Below the pieces are notes generated by a model, which saw nothing but the letters and a program-made list of their open reading frames with translations, did not search any database and was not told where the DNA came from. Positions 8,473 to 16,099 of a stretch of DNA of 35,191 bases are shown here, piece after piece. Origin of the DNA: JACPLA01 sp035291905 (GTDB lineage: Bacteria; Bacteroidota; Ignavibacteria; UBA10030); the NCBI GenBank assembly GCA_035291905.1, contig DATDRF010000213.1:1-35191 (forward strand), given 5' to 3'. Numbering within the stretch: the stretch's first letter is position 1; every line of letters starts with the position of its first letter. The position numbers were made by a program, and so were the translations under genes.

Positions 8473-9882
8473 TTAAATCCCTTTCACCGGTAGTGTAACG
8501 GTAAACGTGCTTCCTTCCCCCTGTGTGCTGTCAACCACCACGTCTCCTCCAAAGTTCTTGACGATCCCATAGCTGACCCAGAGGCCGAGTCCCGTCCCTT
8601 TTCCCACCTCCTTGGTGGAAAAGAACGGCTCAAAGATTTTCTCCTTGTCGTTCGGGTCGATCCCTTTTCCGCTGTCGCGAATGCTGATGATAACGTCCTT
8701 TGGGCTGTGGTGCGTGCGGATGGCTATTGTTCCGGGGATGTTCTCGAGAGCATCGACGGCATTCATGAGAATATTGATGAACACCTGGACAAGCTGGTCG
8801 GGGACCACCAGCAGTTTCGGCATTTCCGTCCCGAGCTGGACATCGAAGGTGATGTGTTTGACCTTCTTTCCATACTGCACAATGTTCAGGGCGTCTCTTA
8901 AGACCTCGTTGATATCCGTGGCCTTGATGATGTAGTTCGACGGCCGCGAGAAGTCCACCAGGTCGCGTATGATGCGCGTGATCCGGTTGATCTGATTCTT
9001 GATCAACTCGAGTTTCTCCTTGGCAAATTCATCCTCGGTCGTCCGCAGGATAACCTGAACCAGGGACGAGATGGAAGTGAGCGGGTTGCCGACTTCATGG
9101 GCGATCCCCGCGGCGAGGGTGCCTATGCTTTCCATCTTCTGCGAACGGACAAGCTGCTGCTCGAGCGCCTTCTGCTCCGTAAGGTCACGGTGCGCTCCAA
9201 GGAACCCGACCACCTTCCCCTTTGCATCCACAATCGGCGAAATGACGAGCTCCGTGTGGAACTCCGATCCGTCCTTGCGCCTGTTCTGAACCTCCCCAAC
9301 CCACATCTTTCCCGTAAGGATCTCGTTCCACACCTTCCCCCAGAATTCTGTCGAGTGCTTCCCGCTGCTGAGAATGTTGGGATTGCGTCCTATCAGTTCA
9401 GAACGGTCGTAGCCGCTCGTGCGCTCGAATGCCGGGTTGACGTACACCATCACCCCTTTCGCATCGGTGATCTGAATAGGGTTGACGGTATGGTGGATCA
9501 CATTGGAGAAACGGAGAAGGTCGAGCTCTTTCTTCTTCTGTTCGGTGACGTCACGGGCCAGAATGATCTGGTAATTGGTTTCCTTCGACTGCAGTTGCTT
9601 GATGTCGATCGAGGCGTCGAAAATACTCCCGTTTGCACGCACCAGCTGCGATTCCATCCTCCGTTCCTGAGCATCGGACCGCAGAAGCCGGATGAGGGCC
9701 TCCTGCTTCTCTGCCGGAACGAGATCGCGGATCGTCAGTGCGTCGAGTTTCTCGGGGTCGTAGCCGGTCAGTTCTGCTGCCGCTTTGTTATGATCGAGAA
9801 TCTGAAGATCGCCGTCGAGGATGAAGATCATCTCGGGGAGCAGATCAAAGACCCGGCCGTATCTTGAGAGGGGGATTGACAT
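8473..9882 (-). CDS. PAS-domain sensor histidine kinase
   Basis: A cytoplasmic kinase of about 469 residues with no membrane helix. Two PAS domains come first (FDLLPEMIFILDGDLQILDHN and VIHHTVNPIQITDAKGVMVYVNP, the second followed by a PAC-like FLGAHRDLTEQK). The HisKA H-box is AAGIAHEVGNPLTSISSLVQ, and the ATPase domain has N, G1 and G2 boxes (MNAVDALENIPG, DSGKGIDPNDKEKIFEPFFSTKEVGKGTGLGLW). It is a soluble PAS sensor, probably redox, ligand or energy responsive, that phosphorylates the NtrC-type regulator directly downstream. The frame is open to a TTG at 9903, but that lies inside a sigma-54-like promoter match, so I start at the ATG at 9882. There is no Shine-Dalgarno before it. Confidence 0.9.
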   Translation of the reverse strand: MSIPLSRYGRVFDLLPEMIFILDGDLQILDHNKAAAELTGYDPEKLDALTIRDLVPAEKQEALIRLLRSDAQERRMESQLVRANGSIFDASIDIKQLQSKETNYQIILARDVTEQKKKELDLLRFSNVIHHTVNPIQITDAKGVMVYVNPAFERTSGYDRSELIGRNPNILSSGKHSTEFWGKVWNEILTGKMWVGEVQNRRKDGSEFHTELVISPIVDAKGKVVGFLGAHRDLTEQKALEQQLVRSQKMESIGTLAAGIAHEVGNPLTSISSLVQVILRTTEDEFAKEKLELIKNQINRITRIIRDLVDFSRPSNYIIKATDINEVLRDALNIVQYGKKVKHITFDVQLGTEMPKLLVVPDQLVQVFINILMNAVDALENIPGTIAIRTHHSPKDVIISIRDSGKGIDPNDKEKIFEPFFSTKEVGKGTGLGLWVSYGIVKNFGGDVVVDSTQGEGSTFTVTLPVKGI

Positions 9883-9894
9883 TGTCGTGTCCAA

Positions 9895-9910
9895 AGCAAT
9901 CAATGTGCCA
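9895..9910 (-). promoter_or_regulatory. Sigma-54 promoter candidate for the kinase-regulator operon
   Basis: Minus-strand TGGCACATTGATTGCT matches the sigma-54 consensus TGGCAY-N5-TTGCW perfectly, with 10 nt between -24 GG and -12 GC. Transcription would start near 9884, about 2 nt before the kinase ATG at 9882, giving a nearly leaderless message. That fits the absence of a ribosome site there. It suggests autoregulation by the NtrC-type regulator. Confidence 0.5.
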
Positions 9911-10214
9911 CAATTTGCAGGATTGAGAATCGCCGTATGTATATCAAAAATAAAGAGAAAATAGGTATCGAATACTATTGCTTCTCAATATCGGGAAAGG
10001 ATACGACTAAAGCCATGGCTTAGGGGGGCCTCTTAAATAGAGTGTTGTCCTCGACAAATGGTCCCCGCGTAATCCAAAAACCGGGTCTTCCGCACCCGAG
10101 AATTTTGCAAAAAGAAGAAGTTCGATTCTTGAATTCAATAGATGCACGCATGAAATGATGCGTTTCTGTGTGATTTCGTCACTTTTCGGAGAGGTGTCGG
10201 TGGCAACGGGAGAC
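9911..10214. other. Divergent intergenic region between kinase and Cys4/nifJ operons
   Basis: I find no credible gene here. It is AT-rich next to the kinase. It contains a perfect palindrome TAAGCCATGGCTTA-like core near 10010-10023, the 10-bp palindrome TTGAATTCAA at 10129-10138 and an inverted repeat ACGCAT-N6-ATGCGT at 10146-10163. The last two lie roughly 50-90 bp upstream of the plus-strand sigma-54-like site, where an NtrC-type activator would bind. Their role as upstream activator sites is only a suggestion. Confidence 0.4.
10146..10163. promoter_or_regulatory. Inverted repeat, possible activator-binding site
   Basis: ACGCAT (10146-10151) and ATGCGT (10158-10163) are perfect 6-bp inverted arms separated by 6 nt. 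The site lies about 50 bp upstream of the -24 element at 10215 and within the region shared by two divergent sigma-54-like promoters. It is a plausible but unproven site for the adjacent NtrC-type regulator. Confidence 0.25.
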
Positions 10215-10230
10215 TGGAACGAATATTGAG
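10215..10230 (+). promoter_or_regulatory. Sigma-54 promoter candidate for the Cys4/nifJ region
   Basis: TGGAACGAATATTGAG has -24 GG and -12 GA with exactly 10 nt between; it deviates from TGGCACG-N4-TTGCW at one -24-box base and at the -12 C. The predicted start near 10241 would give a leader of about 37 nt ending in a strong AGGAGG ribosome site before the ATG at 10278. It faces away from the NtrC-type two-component operon. Confidence 0.4.
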
Positions 10231-10277
10231 TGAAGACGGGCATGATTCGAACACTTCGCACATCAGGAGGAAGCGCC

Positions 10278-10613
10278 ATGGAGCAATATTGGAGCGCGAT
10301 TCAGGCAAGAGTGTGCCGAAAATGCATTGATGGCGACGGATCGGGCAACTGCAGGCTGCCGCTCGACCAATCATGCGCCGTCCAGGAATTTCTTCCACAC
10401 ATCGTTGCGGCTGTCAACAGTATTCAGTCGGACCGGTATGACGACTACGTCGACGCCCTGCGAAAGAATGTTTGTGTTCAATGCGCGGAGCAGACGCCCG
10501 AGGGGCTCTGCCTGCGCCGAAACTCGGTTGAGTGTGCGCTCGATCGGTACTACGGCATGATTCTCCAGGTGATTGAAAATGTCAAGACCGGCGTCGAGGC
10601 AGTTCCATCCTGA
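10278..10613 (+). CDS. Small tandem Cys4-motif protein (two C-X2-C-X8-C-X7-C units)
   Basis: This 111-residue cytoplasmic protein is not one I can name. It holds two copies of one cysteine pattern with identical spacing: Cys13, 16, 25, 33 and Cys66, 69, 78, 86. Each copy is preceded by a short helix (SAIQARVC, DALRKNVC) and followed by another (LPHIVAAVN, MILQVIENV). The same motif occurs once each in the proteins at 15404 and 15737, so the three form a family around nifJ. Four cysteines per unit could bind an Fe-S cluster or zinc; the sequence does not decide. The ATG has a perfect AGGAGG ribosome site 7 nt upstream. It is the first gene after the sigma-54-like site and is separated from nifJ by a probable terminator. 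Confidence 0.8.
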   Translation: MEQYWSAIQARVCRKCIDGDGSGNCRLPLDQSCAVQEFLPHIVAAVNSIQSDRYDDYVDALRKNVCVQCAEQTPEGLCLRRNSVECALDRYYGMILQVIENVKTGVEAVPS

Positions 10614-10620
10614 TGTATGA

Positions 10621-10654
10621 GTCCGGTCGTTCGAAGCCGGGCCAATTTTTTTTT
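10621..10654 (+). terminator. Probable intrinsic terminator before nifJ
   Basis: A stem GTCCGG (10621-10626) / CCGGGC (10637-10642, one G:U pair) with an inner TCG/CGA stem is followed, after CAA, by a run of nine T at 10646-10654. It sits just after the small Cys4 gene and before nifJ. It could end the first transcript or attenuate read-through. Confidence 0.5.
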
Positions 10655-10662
10655 GCTCCTGA

Positions 10663-10683
10663 CGAACCTCCGCCTGAGGTTCG
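10663..10683 (+). promoter_or_regulatory. Hairpin in nifJ leader
   Basis: Perfect 8-bp arms CGAACCTC and GAGGTTCG flank a 5-nt loop, about 57 nt upstream of the nifJ ATG and directly after the T-run of the presumed terminator. There is no T-run after it. It may be a leader structure or part of a read-through switch; function unknown. Confidence 0.35.
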
Positions 10684-10739
10684 AATCGTGATCGGCGGAT
10701 TCGCCGTTCAATGCACCATTACAAAACTGGAAAAGAAAA

Positions 10740-13700
10740 ATGTCCAAAGAATCTGAGAAACAATCGAGCAAACAAACCGATCGCGTCACGGTGACCATCG
10801 ATGGGAACGAAGCGGCCGCGTATGTGGCCCATCGTCTCAGCGAAGTCATCGCGATCTACCCGATTACCCCTTCATCGGCAATGGGCGAGTGGGCGGACGA
10901 ATGGTCGTCGAATGGAAGGCCCAACCTATGGGGTACTGTCCCTCTCGTTGCAGAAATGCAGAGCGAGGGCGGGGCTGCGGGGGCGATTCATGGAGCGCTG
11001 CAGACCGGTGCGCTGTCAACCACATTCACTTCATCGCAGGGCCTCCTGCTGATGATCCCAAACATGTTCAAGATTGCCGGTGAGCTGACGTCCACTGTGT
11101 TCCACATAGCCGCCCGCACCGTCGCAACTCATGCGTTGTCCATCTTCGGCGATCACAGCGATGTCATGGCGACCCGTTCCACGGGTTGGGCAATGCTCGC
11201 ATCGAATTCCGTCCAGGAAGTTATGGATTTTGCGCTGATCGCCCACGCGGCGACGCTCGAAGCCCGCATTCCGTTTCTCCACTTCTTCGACGGGTTCAGG
11301 ACCTCCCACGAGGTGATGAAGATCGAGCGGTTGAACGATGACGACATGCGCGCGATGATCGACGACGACTTTGTACAGGCACACAGGCTGCGGGCGCTTT
11401 CGCCCGAGCGCCCTGTGGTTCGGGGTACCGCCCAGAATCCCGACGTGTTCTTCCAGGCGCGCGAGACCATCAATCCATTCTACGCTGTCTGTCCTTCCAT
11501 TGTTGAAAGGTCGATGGAGAAATTCGGCAAGATCGTCGGGCGAAAGTACGGGCTTTTCGACTATTTCGGAGATCCGCAGGCGACGCGAGTCATTATCATG
11601 ATGGGATCCGGCGCCGAGACAGCCCAGGAGACCGTCGAAGCGCTGAACCTGATGGGCGAGAAGGTGGGACTGGTGAAGGTTCGCCTGTTCCGGCCCTTCT
11701 CGACGGATCACCTGCTGAAGGCCTTGCCCGATTCCGTCAAATCCATTGCCGTGCTTGACAGGACGAAAGAACCGGGCGCGACCGGAGAACCGCTCTACAA
11801 TGATATTATCACGGCTCTGGTTGAGAAGTGCCAGGACAAAGAATGCAAGTTCGGGTCGTTTCCCAAGACCATTGGCGGCCGTTACGGATTGTCCTCCAAG
11901 GAGTTCACCCCCGCAATGGTCAAAGCTGTATTCGATGAACTGAACAAGAAATTTCCGAAGAACCACTTCACCGTCGGCATTGATGACGACATCTCCAAGA
12001 CGAGCCTTCAGGTTGATGAGGCATTCAAGACAGATCCGAAGGATGTCGTCCGGGCGGTATTCTATGGACTCGGCGCCGATGGAACGGTCGGAGCCAACAA
12101 GAACTCGATCAAGATCATCGGCGAGGAAACGGATCAGTACGCCCAGGGGTATTTCGTTCTCGATTCGAAGAAATCGGGCTCGACAACTGCCTCGCACCTT
12201 CGGTTCGGACCGCGGCCAATCCATTCCACCTATCTGATCAACAACCCCAGCTTCGTGGCCTGCCACCAGTGGTTCTTCCTCGAGAAGTACAATCTCCTCG
12301 AGAATATCACGAAGGGCGGGACCTTCCTCCTGAACAGCATCTACGGGCCTGACGCCGTTTGGGATCAGCTTCCAAGGCATATTCAGGAGCAGATGATCGA
12401 GAAGGGACTGAAATTCTATGTCATCGACGGATATGAAGTGGCACGTCAGACAGGCATGGGAGGGAGAATCAACACCGTTATGCAGACGTCCTTTTTCGCC
12501 CTCTCAGGAGTCCTTCCCAAGGACGATGCGATTGCGGCGATCAAGGCATCCATTAAGAAGACATACGGCAAGAAGGGTGAATCCGTGGTGCTGAAAAACT
12601 TCGAGGCCGTCGACAAGACCCTTGCCAACCTGTTCGAAGTGAAGATTCCGGGCAAAGTGACGAGCACCAAAGAACTCCCGCCGACCGTGGAAGATGAAGC
12701 TGATCTCTTCGTGAAGCAGGTTCTGGCTCCGATCATTGCCGGCAAGGGAGACGATCTTCCTGTGAGCGCGATGCCGAAGGACGGTACGTTCCCGTCGGGA
12801 AGCGCCCAATGGGAGAAAAGAAACATTGCCATGGAGATCCCCGTGTGGGAGGAGAACATCTGCATCCAATGCAACAAGTGCGTGCTTGTTTGCCCGCATG
12901 CGGCAATCAGGGCAAAGGTTTTCGAGCCGGCTAAACTGCAGGGTGCCCCCTCAACGTTCAAATCGGTCGCATTCCGCGGGAAGGAATTCGATGCGATGAA
13001 GTACACCATTCAGGTCGCTCCGGAGGATTGCACCGGCTGCACTTTGTGCGTTGAAGTCTGCCCGGCCAAGAGCAAGACGGAAACAAAGGTCAAGGCGATC
13101 AATATGAAGCCCCAGCCTCCGATCAGAGAGCAGGAGCGCGAGAACTTCAGGTTCTTCATGGGACTCCCTGAAGTCGATCGCAGGAAACTGAGCGTCGAAA
13201 CGGTTAAAGGTTCACAGTTCCTCCGGCCTCTCTTTGAATACTCGGGCGCATGTTCGGGTTGCGGAGAGACGCCGTACGTGAAACTGGTGAGCCAGATTTT
13301 TGGAGATCGGGCAATCGTTGCCAACGCAACTGGATGCTCCTCGATCTACGGCGCGAATCTCCCCACCACGCCCTGGACAACGGACGGAGCAGGACGGGGT
13401 CCTGCATGGTCCAACTCGTTGTTTGAAGACAATGCCGAATTCGGCTTCGGGATGAGGTTGTCCGTGGACAAGCAGACCCAAATGGCAAGAGAGCTGCTTG
13501 AGAAGAAGAGCGAGACGGTGGGCGCTCAACTGGTGGACGAAATTCTCGAAGCGGATCAGTCCACAGAAGCCGGCATCTATGAGCAGAGGGAACGGGTCGA
13601 GAAGGTCAAGGACCTTCTAAAGAGCGACAAGTCTCCGGAAACGCGCATGCTCCTCGGTGTGGCAGATAATCTCGTGAAGCGCAGCATCTGGATCATCGGC

Positions 13701-14357
13701 GGAGACGGTTGGGCGTACGATATCGGGTACGGCGGATTGGATCATGTTCTCGCTTCTGGCAAGAATGTCAATATCCTCGTGCTCGATACCGAGGTCTATT
13801 CCAATACGGGAGGGCAAATGTCCAAGGCCACGCCGCGTTCGGCGGTGGCCAAGTTTGCGGCGGCAGGAAAACCGACCGCCAAGAAGGACCTGGCCCTTCT
13901 TGCCATGGCTTACCACAACGTGTACGTGGCGCGAGTCGCCATGGGTGCAAACGATGCCCAGACGGTGCGGGCGTTCCTTGAAGCGGAGGCCTATGATGGC
14001 CCGTCGATCATCATTGCGTATGCTCATTGCATCGCGCACGGGATCGACATGGGCCGCGGGATGACAAACCAGAAACTGGCTGTCGAAACCGGATACTGGC
14101 CGCTTTTCCGCTACAATCCTCGGCTGGAGAAAGAAGGGAAGAACCCCTTCAAGCTGGACTCGAAAGCCCCGAAAATGCCGGTCAAGGAGTTCATGGCTCT
14201 CGAAACAAGATTCAAATCGCTGGAAAAGAGCCATCCCGATCGTGCAAAGGAGCTGATGAAGCTTGCCCAGGAGGACGTTGATGTGCGATGGATGACCTAC
14301 GAGCAGCTGGCGCATGAAAACGGTGAGGCCAAAGCCGTACCCGCAACCAATTCATGA
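10740..14357 (+). CDS. nifJ: Pyruvate:ferredoxin (flavodoxin) oxidoreductase
   Basis: The 1205-residue single-chain enzyme is full length for NifJ/PFOR. It catalyses pyruvate + CoA + oxidized ferredoxin to acetyl-CoA + CO2 + reduced ferredoxin, reversibly. Visible domains: N-terminal pyrimidine-binding region (IYPITPSSAMGEWADEW); gamma-type domain (FYGLGADGTVGANKNSIKII); two-cluster ferredoxin domain with CIQCNKCVLVCP near residue 707 and CTGCTLCVEVCP near 763; proximal cluster cysteines in CSGCGETPY near 838 and ATGCSSIYG; and the TPP/Mg site GDGWAYDIGYGG near 988 with the SNTGGQMSKATP loop. It is oxygen-sensitive and cytoplasmic. It precedes a DHOD-like gene, a pairing I recall from several bacterial lineages, and opens a long block of 2-oxoacid genes. 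Confidence 0.97.
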   Translation: MSKESEKQSSKQTDRVTVTIDGNEAAAYVAHRLSEVIAIYPITPSSAMGEWADEWSSNGRPNLWGTVPLVAEMQSEGGAAGAIHGALQTGALSTTFTSSQGLLLMIPNMFKIAGELTSTVFHIAARTVATHALSIFGDHSDVMATRSTGWAMLASNSVQEVMDFALIAHAATLEARIPFLHFFDGFRTSHEVMKIERLNDDDMRAMIDDDFVQAHRLRALSPERPVVRGTAQNPDVFFQARETINPFYAVCPSIVERSMEKFGKIVGRKYGLFDYFGDPQATRVIIMMGSGAETAQETVEALNLMGEKVGLVKVRLFRPFSTDHLLKALPDSVKSIAVLDRTKEPGATGEPLYNDIITALVEKCQDKECKFGSFPKTIGGRYGLSSKEFTPAMVKAVFDELNKKFPKNHFTVGIDDDISKTSLQVDEAFKTDPKDVVRAVFYGLGADGTVGANKNSIKIIGEETDQYAQGYFVLDSKKSGSTTASHLRFGPRPIHSTYLINNPSFVACHQWFFLEKYNLLENITKGGTFLLNSIYGPDAVWDQLPRHIQEQMIEKGLKFYVIDGYEVARQTGMGGRINTVMQTSFFALSGVLPKDDAIAAIKASIKKTYGKKGESVVLKNFEAVDKTLANLFEVKIPGKVTSTKELPPTVEDEADLFVKQVLAPIIAGKGDDLPVSAMPKDGTFPSGSAQWEKRNIAMEIPVWEENICIQCNKCVLVCPHAAIRAKVFEPAKLQGAPSTFKSVAFRGKEFDAMKYTIQVAPEDCTGCTLCVEVCPAKSKTETKVKAINMKPQPPIREQERENFRFFMGLPEVDRRKLSVETVKGSQFLRPLFEYSGACSGCGETPYVKLVSQIFGDRAIVANATGCSSIYGANLPTTPWTTDGAGRGPAWSNSLFEDNAEFGFGMRLSVDKQTQMARELLEKKSETVGAQLVDEILEADQSTEAGIYEQRERVEKVKDLLKSDKSPETRMLLGVADNLVKRSIWIIGGDGWAYDIGYGGLDHVLASGKNVNILVLDTEVYSNTGGQMSKATPRSAVAKFAAAGKPTAKKDLALLAMAYHNVYVARVAMGANDAQTVRAFLEAEAYDGPSIIIAYAHCIAHGIDMGRGMTNQKLAVETGYWPLFRYNPRLEKEGKNPFKLDSKAPKMPVKEFMALETRFKSLEKSHPDRAKELMKLAQEDVDVRWMTYEQLAHENGEAKAVPATNS

Positions 14358-14379
14358 ACGAAACCGACGGAGCAGCGCA

Positions 14380-15384
14380 ATGTCAGTGGATCTCACAACA
14401 ACGTATCTCGGTCTCCGGTTGAAGAACCCGCTGGTACCGTCTGCCGGTCCCTTCTCGCGCGGTTTGGATACGATGAAGCGGCTGGAGGACTGCGGTGCAT
14501 CGGCCGTGGTTATGTATTCCCTGTTTGAAGAACAGGTCGAGCATGAAGAGGCCGAGCTGCATCACTACACGACGTACGGATCCGAAAGTCATGCTGAGGC
14601 GCTCTCGTATTTTCCAGAGGCGAGTGAGTACAATCTCGCCCCCGATCAATACGTGGAGCTGATTAGAAAAGCGGTGGAGCATCTTGATATTCCTGTCATT
14701 GGAAGCCTGAACGGGATTTCAACAGGCGGGTGGATTGACTATGCGAAGATGATCGAAGAGGCAGGGGCGGATGCACTCGAGCTGAACGCCTATTATATCC
14801 CGACGGACGCCGCTCTTGCCGGAGAGGATGTCGAAATCCGGTATGTGAATGTCCTCAGGTCCATCAAGGAGTCGGTCAAGATCCCTGTCGCCATGAAGCT
14901 GAGCCCGTATTTCAGCTCAATGGCGAACATGGCGCAGCGGCTGGTCAACGCTGGAGCGGACGGGCTCGTGCTCTTCAATCGCTTCTATCAGCCCGACATA
15001 GACCTTGAGAACCTCACCGTGAAGCCGGCAGTGGTGCTCAGCGATTCGCACGCAAATCGGCTTCCGATGAGGTGGATCGCGGTATTGTACGGCAGAATCA
15101 AAGCAAGCCTTGCGGCGACCAGTGGAATCCACACGGCAGAAGACGCAATCAAACTCATCATGGCCGGAGCCGACGTGACCATGATGTGTTCGGCGCTCTT
15201 GAAACACGGCCCCGAGCACCTCAAGAAGGTGCTGGAAGGAATGGAGCGATGGTTGGTGGAACGGGAATATTCATCCGTTTCGCAAATGAAGGGAAGCATG
15301 AGTCACAAATCGGTGTCAAACCCGTCAGCATTTGAGCGGGCGAATTACATGAAAGCGCTCAACAATTACCGCCTTCTGGTCTGA
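14380..15384 (+). CDS. Dihydroorotate dehydrogenase-like flavoprotein
   Basis: The 334-residue TIM-barrel protein starts MSVDLTTTYLGLRLKNPLVPSAGP, typical of class 1 DHOD. Further landmarks are VIGSLNGISTGGWIDYAKMIEEAGADALELN and the FMN-phosphate region SGIHTAEDAIKLIMAGADVTMMCSALLKHG. These PFOR-linked homologues usually lack a demonstrated role in pyrimidine synthesis; here the gene sits 22 bp after nifJ, away from other pyr genes, so a role in pyruvate/ferredoxin metabolism is as likely as orotate formation. The frame is open from 14314, inside nifJ, but the ATG at 14380 follows GGAGC at good spacing and matches the family start. Confidence 0.88.
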   Translation: MSVDLTTTYLGLRLKNPLVPSAGPFSRGLDTMKRLEDCGASAVVMYSLFEEQVEHEEAELHHYTTYGSESHAEALSYFPEASEYNLAPDQYVELIRKAVEHLDIPVIGSLNGISTGGWIDYAKMIEEAGADALELNAYYIPTDAALAGEDVEIRYVNVLRSIKESVKIPVAMKLSPYFSSMANMAQRLVNAGADGLVLFNRFYQPDIDLENLTVKPAVVLSDSHANRLPMRWIAVLYGRIKASLAATSGIHTAEDAIKLIMAGADVTMMCSALLKHGPEHLKKVLEGMERWLVEREYSSVSQMKGSMSHKSVSNPSAFERANYMKALNNYRLLV

Positions 15385-15403
15385 CGAACGGAAAGGGAAA
15401 GCA

Positions 15404-15721
15404 ATGAATTCACTCCAGTCACACGAAGAGGCCATTCGAAGTCAGGTTTGTGCGGACTGCCTCATACCGACGGGTTCGGGAATATGCGGAAGGGGGCACG
15501 CAGAAGACTGTCCGCTGAACACGCTGCTTCCTCGGGCCATCGAGGCGGTGAGGAACGGTCGCTCTGCCTCAATCATCGAATTCTTCCAGGCCCTTTTTGA
15601 CCGGAATGGGAGCGCTGACACGCCCATCACTCCCCGGGAGGTACAGTGGCTGAAGGATTCATTGCCGCTGATGACCGCGGCTGTTCGGGAGGCCGACAAA
15701 CGGATGCGTCGTTCGGCGTAG
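15404..15721 (+). CDS. Small Cys4-motif protein, single unit
   Basis: This 105-residue protein has Cys16-X2-Cys19-X8-Cys28-X7-Cys36, the spacing also found in the proteins at 10278 (twice) and 15737. Around the motif it reads EEAIRSQVCADC, PTGSGICG and EDCPLNTLLPRAIEAV. A C-terminal helical region (REVQWLKDSLPLMTAAVREADKR) follows. It is clearly paralogous to the next gene: both share EEA.R..VC.DC, PTG.G.CG, DCPLN..LP.AI.AV and NGRSAS/AGRSAS. There is no signal peptide or membrane helix. A ribosome site GGAAAGGG precedes the ATG. Function is unknown; metal or Fe-S binding is inferred from the four regularly spaced cysteines. Confidence 0.8.
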   Translation: MNSLQSHEEAIRSQVCADCLIPTGSGICGRGHAEDCPLNTLLPRAIEAVRNGRSASIIEFFQALFDRNGSADTPITPREVQWLKDSLPLMTAAVREADKRMRRSA

Positions 15722-15736
15722 GAAGGCAGGAGTCTT

Positions 15737-16090
15737 ATGAATCACATGAATGAATATGAAGAGGCCGTCCGCACCGCAGTGTGCACGGACTGCATCTATC
15801 CCACAGGAATCGGCCCTTGCGGCTGCGGCCAATGGAAGGACTGTCCGCTGAACAGGTTTCTTCCGCAGGCAATCGATGCCGTCAATGCAGGGCGCAGCGC
15901 CTCGCTGATGGAATACTTTACAGAATTCCTTGGAGCCACACGTGGAGAGGAAAGCGAGCGTCAAGAGGGGAACCGGATGCCTCCCGAGGATGCAGCATGG
16001 TTCAATCGTTTCCTTCCCCTGATAGCAGAGGCGGTGGAGGAAGTCAAATCACGGAAACAGGTCCAACTCAAGCCTTCAACAGGACACTAG
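15737..16090 (+). CDS. Small Cys4-motif protein, single unit (paralogue)
   Basis: A 117-residue paralogue of the preceding gene, 15 bp downstream, with Cys16-X2-Cys19-X8-Cys28-X7-Cys36 and an extra Cys30. The shared core is VCTDC, PTGIGPCG and KDCPLNRFLPQAIDAV, followed by RSASLMEYF and a C-terminal helix WFNRFLPLIAEAVEEVKSR. The pair looks like a recent tandem duplication. The ATG follows GGAAGGCAGGAG. It is probably a cytoplasmic accessory protein of the surrounding oxidoreductase operon, but there is no direct functional evidence. Confidence 0.8.
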   Translation: MNHMNEYEEAVRTAVCTDCIYPTGIGPCGCGQWKDCPLNRFLPQAIDAVNAGRSASLMEYFTEFLGATRGEESERQEGNRMPPEDAAWFNRFLPLIAEAVEEVKSRKQVQLKPSTGH

Positions 16091-16099
16091 GCAAATCGC

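Noticed and set aside
7198..8493. 431-codon plus-strand frame opposite the NtrC-type regulator
   Set aside because: The minus strand encodes all receiver, AAA+ and helix-turn-helix motifs; the plus frame is a shadow.
10230..10277. Upstream ATG for the tandem Cys4 protein
   Set aside because: The ATG at 10278 has AGGAGG at ideal spacing, and the upstream ATG would sit at the -12 element of the candidate promoter.
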